Assembly (NCBI RefSeq): GCF_001641335.1
Contig: NZ_LVEM01000003.1
Span: forward strand, 1,087,191-1,151,190
Direction: 5' to 3'
Length of the DNA stretch: 64,000 bases
Source of the DNA: Bradyrhizobium stylosanthis
GTDB lineage: Bacteria > Pseudomonadota > Alphaproteobacteria > Rhizobiales > Xanthobacteraceae
Position 1 is the first letter of the stretch; every line of letters starts with the position of its first letter. The notes under the pieces were generated by a model, which was not told the origin of the DNA, ran no database searches, and saw only the letters and a program-made list of their open reading frames with translations. Made by a program: the position numbers and the translations under genes. This document shows positions 9,145 through 16,630 of this stretch, piece by piece.

Positions 9145-9852
9145 CTACCGGCGCGCTTCGTTCAGTCGTTCGCTCCAGGCCGCAATCTGCGTCTCGATCA
9201 CGGTCTGGTCGGCCACGACGCGGACCTCGAAAGTTTCGGCGGGCTCGTACGCCACCCCCGTCCGCCTGGAAGCGTCGAGCTGGATCTTGACCAGGTCGAG
9301 CAGTTCGCTCGGACCGGTGATCTTGAACGCCGGGACCGGGGAATTACCGGTCAGCGCCGCGATGTGCTCGACCAGCGATCCGATCGCCTTGTCACGGACC
9401 GCATCGGCGAGAAAAGGCAACAGGATGCGCGCGACTGAGCTCGCGATGTTGGTCTCGATCTCGCGGCAAGCCGCCTCGAAGCCGCCGACGATCGTGGTCG
9501 CCTGCTGGTCGGACCATTTGGCGCGTTCCTCGCCGAGCCGGATCGCGCTGCGCACGCGCTCCTCGGCAACCCTGGCATCGCCTTCGGCAACGCCGGCAGC
9601 ATGGCCGCGACGATAGGCGTCGTCGAGAAGATTGGCCGACGGCGATTCCACCGCGGTCGCCGGCATCGGCGAATCGAGCTGCGGTTGCGGCTGAGGCTGA
9701 TGCTGCTGCGGCTGTGCCTGCGGTTGAGGCTCCCGCCGGGTTTCCTTCGTTCTCGTCAGCACATCCTGGAGCTTGAGCGGCGGAGGCGGCGGAGACTTCG
9801 CCCGGCCGTTCGCGTCGAACTGCGTCAGGAGTTTTCCGATTGCCGCGTTCAT
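9145..9852 (-). CDS. Probable FliH-like export ATPase regulator
   Basis: A 235-residue cytoplasmic protein with a Pro/Gln-rich N-terminal third (PPPPPLKLQDV, PQPQAQPQQHQPQPQPQ), a predicted amphipathic coiled coil at about residues 85-140 (RRGHAAGVAEGDARVAEERV) and a globular C-terminal part. FliH has this same layout: variable N-terminus, Gly/Ala-spaced coiled coil, and a C-terminal domain that binds the ATPase FliI. The position directly after fliF is where fliG/fliH sit in other bacteria, and no other fliH candidate is seen in the window. Sequence identity with FliH is not obvious by eye, so the assignment is by architecture and place. Confidence 0.55.
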   Translation of the reverse strand: MNAAIGKLLTQFDANGRAKSPPPPPLKLQDVLTRTKETRREPQPQAQPQQHQPQPQPQLDSPMPATAVESPSANLLDDAYRRGHAAGVAEGDARVAEERVRSAIRLGEERAKWSDQQATTIVGGFEAACREIETNIASSVARILLPFLADAVRDKAIGSLVEHIAALTGNSPVPAFKITGPSELLDLVKIQLDASRRTGVAYEPAETFEVRVVADQTVIETQIAAWSERLNEARR

Positions 9853-11477
9853 GCCGCCTCCTCGCGTCGCATCCAGTCTTTAAGGATCGCTGCCGCCTGG
9901 CCCTGGTCGAGCCGGACGATCTGCTCCAGCCGCTTCTGCGGCGTTCGCTGCATCTTGCCTTCGAGATCCTCGACAAGGTTGAGCTCGGGATCCTGGCTCT
10001 CGGCCAACGCGAGGGCCGCGGCGGCTTCGAGCTCGGCGGCCTCCGCCGCTTCGGTCTGCTCCTGCGCCGCGCGATGGGTCAGGATGCCGTTGACCGCGGG
10101 CCGCAGGCCGAACCAGACCAGCATTGAAGCGACCGCGAGGATGGTCACCGCGTTGATGACGCTGCCGAGCTGCTTGTTGATCATCTCGACGAAGCTGATC
10201 GGCGGCACCGGCGCGAGCTCGCGCGAGCCTTCGATGAAGTCGACCGCCGTGACCTGGATCTGGTCGCCGCGCGCCTTGTCCAGTCCGCCGGCGGTCGCCG
10301 CGAGCTGGCTGATCTCGGCGAGCTTGCTGTCGACGATGGCCTGGTTGCTCTTGTCGCCGAGATCGGCGACCAGGCGCGCGCGGTTGACCAGCACGGCGAT
10401 GAAGAGCTTCTTGACCAGATAGCCGTCGCTGACGGTCGTCGTGGTCTTGGACGAGACCTCGAAATTGGTGACGTCCTCGCGGCGGGTCTTGTCTTCGCTG
10501 GAATTCTTGCTGCCGCCGGCGTTCACCTGCTGGTCGGGCAGATTCTGCTGCACCGTGGTCGGCTGCGACCGGTCCGCATTCTGCGACGATTCCTTCTCGC
10601 GCACGTTCCGCACCGACCGCTCGGCGCGGCCCTCGGGATCGTAGACGGTCTCGTTGGTCTGCCGCTTGTCGGTGGAGAGCTGCGGGGCGACGCTGACCTC
10701 GAAATTGTCCAGACCCAGATACGGCGTCAGCGCCTTGCGGATGTTCTCCTGCACCATCCCGCCGACCGTCTTCTGCAGGCTCGCCATCTTGGTCGGCGCA
10801 GCGCTCGCCTCGTCCTCTTCGGCGAGCAGCATCGAGCCGTCGGCATCGAGCACGGTCACCTTGTCGCGGCTCATGCCCGGGATGGCGGCGGCGACGAGAT
10901 GACGGATCGACTGCGCGGTGCGCGCCTCGATCGCGCCGTCGGTGCGCAGCACGACCGATGCCGAGGGCGGCTGCTGCGTCGCGCGGAACGAGCCGCGCAC
11001 CGGCAGCACGATGTGCACCCGCGCCGCCTTCACGCCCTTCATCAGCTGGACCGTGCGCGCGATCTCGCCCTCGAGCGCGCGCAGCTTCGTCACTTCCTGC
11101 ATGAACGAGGTCAGGCCGAGCGAGCCGATCTTGTCGAACAGCTCGTAGCCGGAATTGGCGCTGGTCGGCAGCCCCTTCTCGGCGAGCAGCATGCGCGCCT
11201 GCATGGTCTGGCTCGGCCGAACCGAGACCGCGTCACCGGCGGTATTGACGTCGAAGGCGATGTTCTGCTCGCGCAACGCGGCGCCCATGCGCGTCACGTC
11301 TTCCCGGGTGAGGCCGGTATAGAGCGTCTCGAACTCGGGCCGGCTCAGATAGTACGCGCCGCCGACGACGGTGACGAGCACGGCAAAGCCGATCAGGCCC
11401 AGGGCCATCAGCCGTCGTGGCCCAAGCTCCAGCAGATTGTTGAGCAGTTGCTGTATCTGCGCACGACTGAACAGCAT
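9849..11477 (-). CDS. fliF: FliF, flagellar MS-ring protein
   Basis: The predicted 542-residue product has the FliF layout: a first membrane helix (LMALGLIGFAVLVTVVGGAYY), the ring-building repeats with YTGLTREDVTRMGAALREQ, the conserved AEKGLPTSANSGYELFD, a disordered middle rich in charged residues, a second membrane helix near residue 455 (AVTILAVASMLVWFGLRP) and a C-terminal FliG-binding peptide (KRLEQIVRLDQGQAAAILKDW). The start at 11477 (MLFSRAQIQQLLNNL) fits the family better than the open frame's upstream codon at 11510. It heads a unit with the FliH-like gene, motB, motC, fliK and the transglycosylase. Confidence 0.95.
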   Translation of the reverse strand: MLFSRAQIQQLLNNLLELGPRRLMALGLIGFAVLVTVVGGAYYLSRPEFETLYTGLTREDVTRMGAALREQNIAFDVNTAGDAVSVRPSQTMQARMLLAEKGLPTSANSGYELFDKIGSLGLTSFMQEVTKLRALEGEIARTVQLMKGVKAARVHIVLPVRGSFRATQQPPSASVVLRTDGAIEARTAQSIRHLVAAAIPGMSRDKVTVLDADGSMLLAEEDEASAAPTKMASLQKTVGGMVQENIRKALTPYLGLDNFEVSVAPQLSTDKRQTNETVYDPEGRAERSVRNVREKESSQNADRSQPTTVQQNLPDQQVNAGGSKNSSEDKTRREDVTNFEVSSKTTTTVSDGYLVKKLFIAVLVNRARLVADLGDKSNQAIVDSKLAEISQLAATAGGLDKARGDQIQVTAVDFIEGSRELAPVPPISFVEMINKQLGSVINAVTILAVASMLVWFGLRPAVNGILTHRAAQEQTEAAEAAELEAAAALALAESQDPELNLVEDLEGKMQRTPQKRLEQIVRLDQGQAAAILKDWMRREEAA

Positions 11478-11781
11478 ATGACCTCGTACCAATGCGAACG
11501 TGGACGACATTCCGCTGCCAACCTTGTCTGAAGGTTGCGCGAGAACACGAATGTGTCGGTTCGCGGGCGAGGCGTTGCAATTCTACAAGAAAATGAGTGA
11601 CGCCATCCTGCGCGCCGGCAACAGGCGGACAGCCGGACGCATCGCAGCGCAATCGGCTGCGGCGTGTTGCCTGGAATTCGGCGTCAGGAGACCAACGCAG
11701 GCACGTCATGTGCCGGCACATCCGCCGTTCATGGCGGGACCGGGCTCCCGAGGGAGCCCGGTCTTTTTCGAAGCCTTGAGC
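11478..11781. other. Intergenic region between flagellin A and fliF
   Basis: About 300 bases without a gene. The left part should hold the promoter of the fliF unit, but I found neither a convincing sigma-54 pair nor a sigma-70 pair. The right part contains the hairpin at 11738-11763 described separately. No small ORF with a family resemblance was found. Confidence 0.5.
11738..11768. terminator. Strong hairpin downstream of flagellin A
   Basis: A perfect 12-base-pair stem (GACCGGGCTCCC / GGGAGCCCGGTC at 11738-11749 and 11752-11763). A run of five T follows on the plus strand only. It lies 19 bases beyond the stop of the minus-strand flagellin A gene and probably ends or protects that transcript, though for that direction no U-tract follows. 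Confidence 0.5.
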
Positions 11782-12723
11782 TTACTTGAACAGCGACAGG
11801 ATGCTCTGGCTGTTCTGGTTGGCGATCGAGAGCGCCTGAACACCGAGCTGTTGCTGGGTCTGGAGCGCTTGAAGGCGGGTCGATTCCGCATTCATGTCGG
11901 CGTCGACGAGCTGGCCGACACCGCGATCCACGGAGTCAATCAGGTTCTTGACGAACTCCGTGTTGGTCGCGATGCGGTTCTTGACGGCACCGAGATTGGC
12001 GGCGGCTGAGGCAACCGTGTTGATCGCGGTGGTGACCTGCGTGATGTAGCTATCGAGCTTGGTCTGGTCTGCCGCCGAGTCGGTCAGCGCACCAATGGCG
12101 ATCGTGTCGACCGACGCGCCGGTCGAACCGCCGGTGACCGTATCCAGGATGCCGGTCTTGGTGGCGCCGCCGGTGGTGTAGAGCGCGTAGGTCGCGGTCG
12201 TGACGGTGATGGAGCCGATGGTGGGCGTACCGCCGACGCGCGAGTACGACGACACGAGGTTGAAGGTCGTCGGCGTGGCCGTGGAGCTGGTCGAGGTGTC
12301 GATGCTCAGCCAGTTGATGCCGTTGATCGTGGCCGAGCTGGCCTTCAGCTTCATATCCTGCTGGATCTGAGTGATTTCCGACTGAATCTTGGTGCGGTCG
12401 ATACCGGCGGTCTTGGCTTCGACCAGCAGCGCCTGCAGCTTGGTGAGACCGGAGTCCTTGTCGCCGATAACCGTGTTCAGAGCGGTGTATTCGGTGTCGA
12501 CCATCGCGGCCGACAGACCGAGCGAGTCGGAGATCGCGGAGAGCGCGGCGTTGTCGGAGCGCATCGAGGTCGCGATCGACCAATAGGCCGAATTGTCCGA
12601 AGCGGTCGAGACGCGCTGGCCGGTGGAGATCCGGTTCTGCGTGGTGGCGAGCTGCGAGCTGACGTTACGGAGCGTCTGCAGCGCGGTCATTGCAGACGAA
12701 TTGGTGAGAAGGCTGGAACTCAT
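11782..12723 (-). CDS. Flagellin (copy A), 313 residues
   Basis: The product has both conserved flagellin ends: an N-terminal helix region with SSAMTALQTLRNVSSQLATT and ISTGQRVSTASDN, and a C-terminal region with LVDADMNAESTRLQALQTQQ ending SQSILSLFK. The short central domain lacks the large outer D2/D3 parts of enterobacterial flagellin. It forms the filament after export. It is nearly identical to copy B and very close to copy C, and is the last of three tandem flagellin genes. The size fits lateral-type flagellins of Bradyrhizobium rather than the much larger subpolar ones. Its Shine-Dalgarno is AAAGGGGCG, differing from the other two copies. Confidence 0.96.
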   Translation of the reverse strand: MSSSLLTNSSAMTALQTLRNVSSQLATTQNRISTGQRVSTASDNSAYWSIATSMRSDNAALSAISDSLGLSAAMVDTEYTALNTVIGDKDSGLTKLQALLVEAKTAGIDRTKIQSEITQIQQDMKLKASSATINGINWLSIDTSTSSTATPTTFNLVSSYSRVGGTPTIGSITVTTATYALYTTGGATKTGILDTVTGGSTGASVDTIAIGALTDSAADQTKLDSYITQVTTAINTVASAAANLGAVKNRIATNTEFVKNLIDSVDRGVGQLVDADMNAESTRLQALQTQQQLGVQALSIANQNSQSILSLFK

Positions 12724-12749
12724 TTCTTGACGCCCCTTTGAAGATTAAA

Positions 12750-12815
12750 TGGAGTTTTGGGGACATACCGGGCTTGCACCGGTACGGCAGGGCGGCATCA
12801 TGCCTTTGGGCTGCG
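12750..12815 (-). promoter_or_regulatory. Conserved flagellin leader element, copy A
   Basis: In the transcript sense this leader carries a hairpin, TACCGG-TGCAAGC-CCGGTA (12784-12766), followed at once by TGTCCCC, and is preceded by CCAAAGGCATGATGCCGCCC. The same block is found at matching positions before copies B and C. Here only CCCC/GGGG can pair with the ribosome-binding site, unlike in B and C. It is a candidate FlbT-responsive mRNA element (inference). Confidence 0.6.
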
Positions 12816-12848
12816 GAAAAGCGCACTCAACCTGACGTAACAGTGGCG

Positions 12849-12873
12849 ATAGCACGCGAAGTTTGTGCGAAGC
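12849..12873 (-). promoter_or_regulatory. Conserved block upstream of flagellin A leader, candidate promoter
   Basis: The plus-strand sequence TAGCACGCGAAGTTTGTGCG is shared in position and pattern with 14065-14086 and 15271-15292 upstream of the other two flagellin genes. A block conserved in all three upstream regions, lying before the leader element, is most simply a promoter. I could not match it to sigma-54, sigma-28 or sigma-70 consensus. Confidence 0.4.
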
Positions 12874-12941
12874 TTGTGGCTCCGTGACCCGGGCGCAACA
12901 ATGGGGCGGGATCACTGCTTGTACGCGACCTTACGCCGGAC

Positions 12942-12980
12942 AAGAAAAAGGGCCGCGCTTCGTGAGAAGCGCGGCCCCTT
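12942..12980 (-). terminator. Rho-independent terminator of flagellin B
   Basis: A 12-base-pair GC-rich stem (12950-12961 with 12966-12977) with a four-base loop; on the minus strand it is followed by a run of five T. It lies about 20 bases beyond the stop of flagellin B. Nearly the same hairpin follows flagellin C. Confidence 0.9.
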
Positions 12981-12996
12981 GCCGATGGTTCGAAGC

Positions 12997-13938
12997 TTAG
13001 CGGAACAGCGACAGGATGCTCTGGCTGTTCTGGTTGGCGATCGAGAGCGCCTGAACGCCGAGCTGTTGCTGGGTCTGGAGCGCCTGCAGGCGGGTCGATT
13101 CCGCGTTCATGTCGGCGTCGACGAGCTGGCCGACACCACGATCCACGGAGTCGATCAGGTTCTTGACGAACTCGGTGTTGGTCGCGATGCGGTTCTTGAC
13201 GGCACCGAGATTGGCGGCAGCCGAGGCAACCGAGTTGATCGCGGTGGTGACCTGCGTGATGTAGCCATCGAGCTTGGTCTGGTCAGCCGCCGAGTCGGTC
13301 AGCGCGGAGATGCTGATCGTGTCGATCGACGCACCGGTCGAACCGCCGGACACCGTGTCCAGGATGCCGGTCTTGGTCGCGCCGCCGGTGGTGTAGAGCG
13401 CGTAGGTGGCGGTCGTGACGGTGATCGAGCCGATGGTGGGCGTACCGCCGACGCGCGAGTACGACGACACGAGGTTGAAGCTCGTCGGCGTCGCGGTGGA
13501 GCCGGTCGAGGTGTCGATGCTCAGCCAGTTGATGCCGTTGATCGTGGCCGAGTTGGCCTTCAGCTTCATATCCTGCTGGATCTGGGTGACTTCCGACTGG
13601 ATCTTGGTGCGGTCGATACCGGCGGTCTTGGCTTCGACCAGCAGCGCCTGCAGCTTGGTCAGACCGGAGTCCTTGTCGCCGATGACCGTGTTCAGAGCGG
13701 TGTACTCGGTGTCGACCATCGCGGCCGACAGACCGAGCGAGTCGGAAACCGCCGAGAGCGCGGCGTTGTCGGAGCGCATCGACGTCGCGATCGACCAATA
13801 GGCCGAGTTGTCAGACGCGGTCGACACGCGCTGGCCGGTGGAGATCCGGTTCTGCGTGGTGGCGAGCTGCGAGCTGACGTTGCGGAGCGTCTGCAGCGCG
13901 GTCATTGCAGACGAGTTGGTGAGAAGGCTAGAACCCAT
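12997..13938 (-). CDS. Flagellin (copy B), 313 residues
   Basis: Starts MGSSLLTNSSAMTALQTL at the ATG at 13938, behind the ribosome-binding site AAGGGAC. The open frame reaches further upstream into the leader, but that extension has no flagellin similarity. The protein has the same N- and C-terminal polymerisation domains as copy A and differs from it at only a handful of positions (for example AVSDS for AISDS and SQSILSLFR at the end). It forms lateral-type filaments with the other two. The gene has its own leader element, candidate promoter block and terminator, so the three flagellins are probably separate transcripts. Confidence 0.96.
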   Translation of the reverse strand: MGSSLLTNSSAMTALQTLRNVSSQLATTQNRISTGQRVSTASDNSAYWSIATSMRSDNAALSAVSDSLGLSAAMVDTEYTALNTVIGDKDSGLTKLQALLVEAKTAGIDRTKIQSEVTQIQQDMKLKANSATINGINWLSIDTSTGSTATPTSFNLVSSYSRVGGTPTIGSITVTTATYALYTTGGATKTGILDTVSGGSTGASIDTISISALTDSAADQTKLDGYITQVTTAINSVASAAANLGAVKNRIATNTEFVKNLIDSVDRGVGQLVDADMNAESTRLQALQTQQQLGVQALSIANQNSQSILSLFR

Positions 13939-13943
13939 TTTTG

Positions 13944-14022
13944 ATGTCCCTTGGATTGAATTGAGTTTGGGGACATACCGGGCTTGCACCGGTACCACAG
14001 GGCGGCGTCATGCCTTTGGGCC
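13944..14022 (-). promoter_or_regulatory. Conserved flagellin leader with possible ribosome-site pairing, copy B
   Basis: The leader hairpin TACCGG-TGCAAGC-CCGGTA is followed by TGTCCC. The heptamer ATGTCCC (minus strand 13976-13970) is exactly complementary to GGGACAT (13950-13944), which contains the Shine-Dalgarno of flagellin B. Pairing would hide the ribosome-binding site in a 7-base-pair stem with a 19-base loop, stacked on the upstream hairpin. Confidence 0.6.
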
Positions 14023-14063
14023 GCGCAAATGCGTGTGAAGGGCCCAACCTGTCGTACCGGAGA

Positions 14064-14090
14064 GGCTAGCCGCCGAAGCTTGTGCGAGGC
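14064..14090 (-). promoter_or_regulatory. Conserved block upstream of flagellin B leader, candidate promoter
   Basis: The plus-strand sequence GCTAGCCGCCGAAGCTTGTG at 14065-14084 aligns with the blocks upstream of copies A and C, and the neighbouring AGGCTTGTGGCT is shared with copy A. It precedes the conserved leader. Sigma factor not assignable by eye. Confidence 0.4.
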
Positions 14091-14151
14091 TTGTGGCTCT
14101 GTGTCCCGACCGCAACACCGAGCCGGGATCTTGGCGTGGGTTCACGCCGAA

Positions 14152-14190
14152 CAAAAAAAGGGCCGCGCTTCGCGAGAAGCGCGGCCCTCC
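14152..14190 (-). terminator. Rho-independent terminator of flagellin C
   Basis: Stem of 12 base pairs (14160-14171 with 14176-14187), four-base loop, followed on the minus strand by seven T. It lies just past the flagellin C stop and matches the flagellin B terminator almost base for base, evidence that the whole unit, not only the coding part, was duplicated. Confidence 0.9.
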
Positions 14191-14206
14191 CCAGATGACC
14201 TGAGAT

Positions 14207-15145
14207 TTAGCGGAACAGCGACAGGATGCTCTGGCTGCTGTTGTTGGCGATCGAGAGCGCCTGCACGCCGAGCTGCTGCTGGACCTGGAGGGCCGCCAGG
14301 CGGGTGGACTCCTGGTTCATGTCAGCGTCGACGAGCTGGCCGACACCGCGATCCACGGAGTCCATCAGCGACTTGACGAATTCCGTGTTGGTCGAGATAC
14401 GGTTCTTGACGGCACCAAGGTTGGCGGCGGCCGAGGCGACCGAGCCGATCGCGGCGGTGACCTGCGCGATGTAGCCGTCGAGCTTGGTCTGGTCAGCGGC
14501 CGAGTCGGTCAGCGAGCCGATGGCGATCGTGTCGATCGACGCGCCGGTCGAACCGCCGGACACCGTGTCCAGGATGCCGGTCTTGGTGGCGCCGCCGGTG
14601 GTGTAGAGCGCGTAGGTGGCGGTCGTCACGGTGATCGAGCCGATGGTGGGCGTGCTGCCGACACGCGAGTACGACGACACGAGGCTGAAGCTCGTCGGCG
14701 TCGCGGTGGAGCCGGACGAGGTGTCGATGCTCAGCCAGTTGATGCCGTTGATCGTCGCCGAGCTGGCGGTCGACTTGAGCTGCGCCTGGATCTGGGTGAC
14801 GTCGGCCTGGATCTTGGAGCGGTCGATACCGGCGGTCTTGGCTTCGACCAGCAGCGCCTGCAGCTTGGTCAGACCGGAGTCCTTGTCGCCGATGACCGTG
14901 TTCAGAGCGGTGTATTCGGTGTCGACGGTTGCGGCCGACAGACCGAGCGAGTCGGAGACCGCGGAGAGCGCGGCGTTGTCGGAGCGCATCGAGGTTGCGA
15001 TCGACCAGTAGGCAGCGTTGTCCGAAGCGGTCGAGACGCGCTGGCCGGTGGAGATGCGGGTCTGCGTGGTGGCGAGTTGCGAGCTGACAGACCGCAGGGT
15101 CTGGAGCGCGGTCATTGCGGTCGAGTTCGTAAGCAGGCTTGACAT
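14207..15145 (-). CDS. Flagellin (copy C), 312 residues
   Basis: First of the three tandem flagellin genes in transcription order and the most divergent: it reads MSSLLTNSTAMTALQTLRSV and replaces the IQQDMKLKA stretch of A and B by IQAQLKSTA, with MNQESTRLAALQVQQQLG near the end. Both terminal coiled-coil domains are intact. It has its own leader and upstream conserved block; the upstream region also carries CtrA-like boxes that the other two lack. The leader loop contains an extra small hairpin (ATGTA-ACGCG-TACAT) just before the ribosome-binding site. Confidence 0.96.
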   Translation of the reverse strand: MSSLLTNSTAMTALQTLRSVSSQLATTQTRISTGQRVSTASDNAAYWSIATSMRSDNAALSAVSDSLGLSAATVDTEYTALNTVIGDKDSGLTKLQALLVEAKTAGIDRSKIQADVTQIQAQLKSTASSATINGINWLSIDTSSGSTATPTSFSLVSSYSRVGSTPTIGSITVTTATYALYTTGGATKTGILDTVSGGSTGASIDTIAIGSLTDSAADQTKLDGYIAQVTAAIGSVASAAANLGAVKNRISTNTEFVKSLMDSVDRGVGQLVDADMNQESTRLAALQVQQQLGVQALSIANNSSQSILSLFR

Positions 15146-15150
15146 TGCGA

Positions 15151-15235
15151 ATGTCCCTTTATGTACGCGTTACATTTCACGAGGGGACATACCGGGCTTT
15201 CACCGGTACGGAGGGGCGGCATCATGCCTTTGGAC
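15151..15235 (-). promoter_or_regulatory. Conserved flagellin leader with possible ribosome-site pairing, copy C
   Basis: Same leader hairpin as A and B but with loop TGAAAGC. ATGTCCC (15190-15184 on the minus strand) can pair with GGGACAT (15157-15151) over the Shine-Dalgarno. The intervening 26 bases hold a nested ATGTA/TACAT hairpin at 15161-15175, so the pairing could close a stacked structure. Confidence 0.6.
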
Positions 15236-15269
15236 TGATGTGGGTGGGGTCCAACCCGCCGTGACGCAT

Positions 15270-15294
15270 TGCTAGCACGCCGAATCTTGCGCGC
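15270..15294 (-). promoter_or_regulatory. Conserved block upstream of flagellin C leader, candidate promoter
   Basis: GCTAGCACGCCGAATCTTGC at 15271-15290 (plus strand) matches the blocks before copies A and B. It lies about 35 bases upstream of the conserved leader. Sigma factor not assignable. Confidence 0.4.
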
Positions 15295-15330
15295 AGATTA
15301 AGATCGGCTTGAATTCTTCAACAAAATCAT

Positions 15331-15382
15331 ATGGTTAACATTACCCAACGCTAACCATAAGCCGGTACTTCGCGCTAACCAT
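15331..15382. promoter_or_regulatory. Three CtrA-like half-sites upstream of flagellin C
   Basis: ATGGTTAA at 15331-15338 is an exact TTAACCAT octamer on the minus strand; CTAACCAT at 15351-15358 and again at 15375-15382 differs by one base on the plus strand. TTAACCAT is the half-site octamer known for CtrA in alphaproteobacteria. They lie between the flagellin C promoter block and the end of fliP. No full TTAA-N7-TTAA site is present, so binding is a guess. Confidence 0.35.
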
Positions 15383-15407
15383 AACCCGCCCGCCGGCGGC
15401 GGGGTCG

Positions 15408-16148
15408 CTACGAGAACGACCGCACGAGGCCCGAGGCCAGCAGATTCCAGCCGTCGATCAGCACGAAGAACAGCATCTTGAACGGCAGCGCGAGGATCGT
15501 CGGGGGCATCATCATCATGCCCATCGACATCGTCAGCGTCGCGACGATCATGTCGATCACGAGGAACGGCAGCATGATGAGGAAGCCGATCTCGAACGAG
15601 CGCCTGAGCTCGGAGATCATGAAGGCCGGAATGATCACGCGCAGATCGATACGCTTGTCGTCGAACTTCTTGCGGAAGCTTTCGGCGGCGAGCGACTCGA
15701 AGGTCTGCAGATCCTTGTCGCGGACATGGGCCAGCATGAACTCGCGGAACGGATCGGTGATCTTCAGATAGGCTTCTTCCTCCGAGATCTCGTTCTTCAT
15801 GAGCGGCTGGACGCCGGTCTCCCAGGCACGGTCGAAGGTCGGCGCCATCACGTAGAAGGTCATGAACAGCGCAAGGCTGACCAGCACCAGATTGGCCGGC
15901 GTGGTCTGAAGGCCGAGACCGGAGCGTAGGAACGACAGCGCCACCGCAAACCGCGTGAAGCTCGTCACCATGATGAGCAGTCCCGGCGCCACCGACAGCA
16001 CCGTGATCAGCGCCATCAGCTGGATGATGCGGCCACTGGTCGAGCCGTTGCCGGGCGGCAGCAGCGAGTTGAGGTCCGGAATCTGGGCCAGCGCCACCTC
16101 GGGCAGCACGACCAGAACCAACGCGAGCAGCAGGACTTTCACTCTCAC
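15408..16148 (-). CDS. fliP: FliP, flagellar export gate protein
   Basis: A 246-residue membrane protein with a cleavable-type signal (MRVKVLLLALVLVVLPEVALA) and four membrane helices; the segments LLIMVTSFTRFAVALSFLR, FREFMLAHVRDKDL and PFLVIDMIVATLTMSMGMMM are family hallmarks. FliP forms the export-gate core with FliQ and FliR, neither of which is in this window. Its start overlaps the fliL stop by four bases. It is the last gene of the long flgB-to-fliP run and is followed by the flagellin genes. Confidence 0.97.
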   Translation of the reverse strand: MRVKVLLLALVLVVLPEVALAQIPDLNSLLPPGNGSTSGRIIQLMALITVLSVAPGLLIMVTSFTRFAVALSFLRSGLGLQTTPANLVLVSLALFMTFYVMAPTFDRAWETGVQPLMKNEISEEEAYLKITDPFREFMLAHVRDKDLQTFESLAAESFRKKFDDKRIDLRVIIPAFMISELRRSFEIGFLIMLPFLVIDMIVATLTMSMGMMMMPPTILALPFKMLFFVLIDGWNLLASGLVRSFS

Positions 16149-16591
16149 TGAATCACCAACGTCTCGATGATCAATTCGCGCACCTTGCCGGACGAGCGGA
16201 TATTGGCGCGCTCGGTCAGGTCGTCGCGCAGATGCTGGAGCCCGCGCGATCCCTCGAACTGGGCAACCGATGACGAACGCAAATAAGTGATGATGTCCTC
16301 GCTGATATGGGCGGCCAGGATGCCGGCGTCCTCGTCGCTCATGCTTTCGGTCACCATCGAGGCTTCGACGCGGGCCCAGTTGTTGGCCGGCGCGGCGAGA
16401 TTGGTCACGATCGGGGATAGCTTCCTAAGCCGCGCACTGCCGGTGTAGCTCGTCGCGATCGGTGGCGGCGTGGCATTCTTCTTCGCATCGGCCACACGCT
16501 CGGCGGCCGCAAACAGATGCATGCCGGCAAGCGCGCCCGCACCGATCGCGACAAGGGTCAGCACCAGGATGGCCGCAATCAGGCGCATCAC
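16145..16591 (-). CDS. fliL: FliL, motor-associated membrane protein
   Basis: The 148-residue product has one N-terminal membrane helix (LIAAILVLTLVAIGAGALAG) and a periplasmic domain ending VRELIIETLVIQ, as in FliL. FliL surrounds or supports the stator and affects torque. Family traits visible are the short linker after the membrane helix and the ISEDIITYLR/GLQHLRDDLTERAN stretch. It is shorter than enterobacterial FliL only by its linker. It lies between flgH and fliP, starting 40 bases after the flgH stop. Confidence 0.9.
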   Translation of the reverse strand: MMRLIAAILVLTLVAIGAGALAGMHLFAAAERVADAKKNATPPPIATSYTGSARLRKLSPIVTNLAAPANNWARVEASMVTESMSDEDAGILAAHISEDIITYLRSSSVAQFEGSRGLQHLRDDLTERANIRSSGKVRELIIETLVIQ

Positions 16592-16630
16592 GTCCCCTGC
16601 CCTCGCGACCCGGTCATGCCGGCACGAACC

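Noticed and set aside
11478..11781. Sigma-54 promoter before fliF
   Set aside because: No GG-N10-GC pair with the flanking consensus was found on the minus strand.
12724..14206. Repeated intergenic sequences between flagellin genes as a possible CRISPR or mobile element
   Set aside because: The repeats are whole gene-unit paralogy (leader, promoter block, terminator), not short regularly spaced repeats, and no transposase or inverted ends are present.
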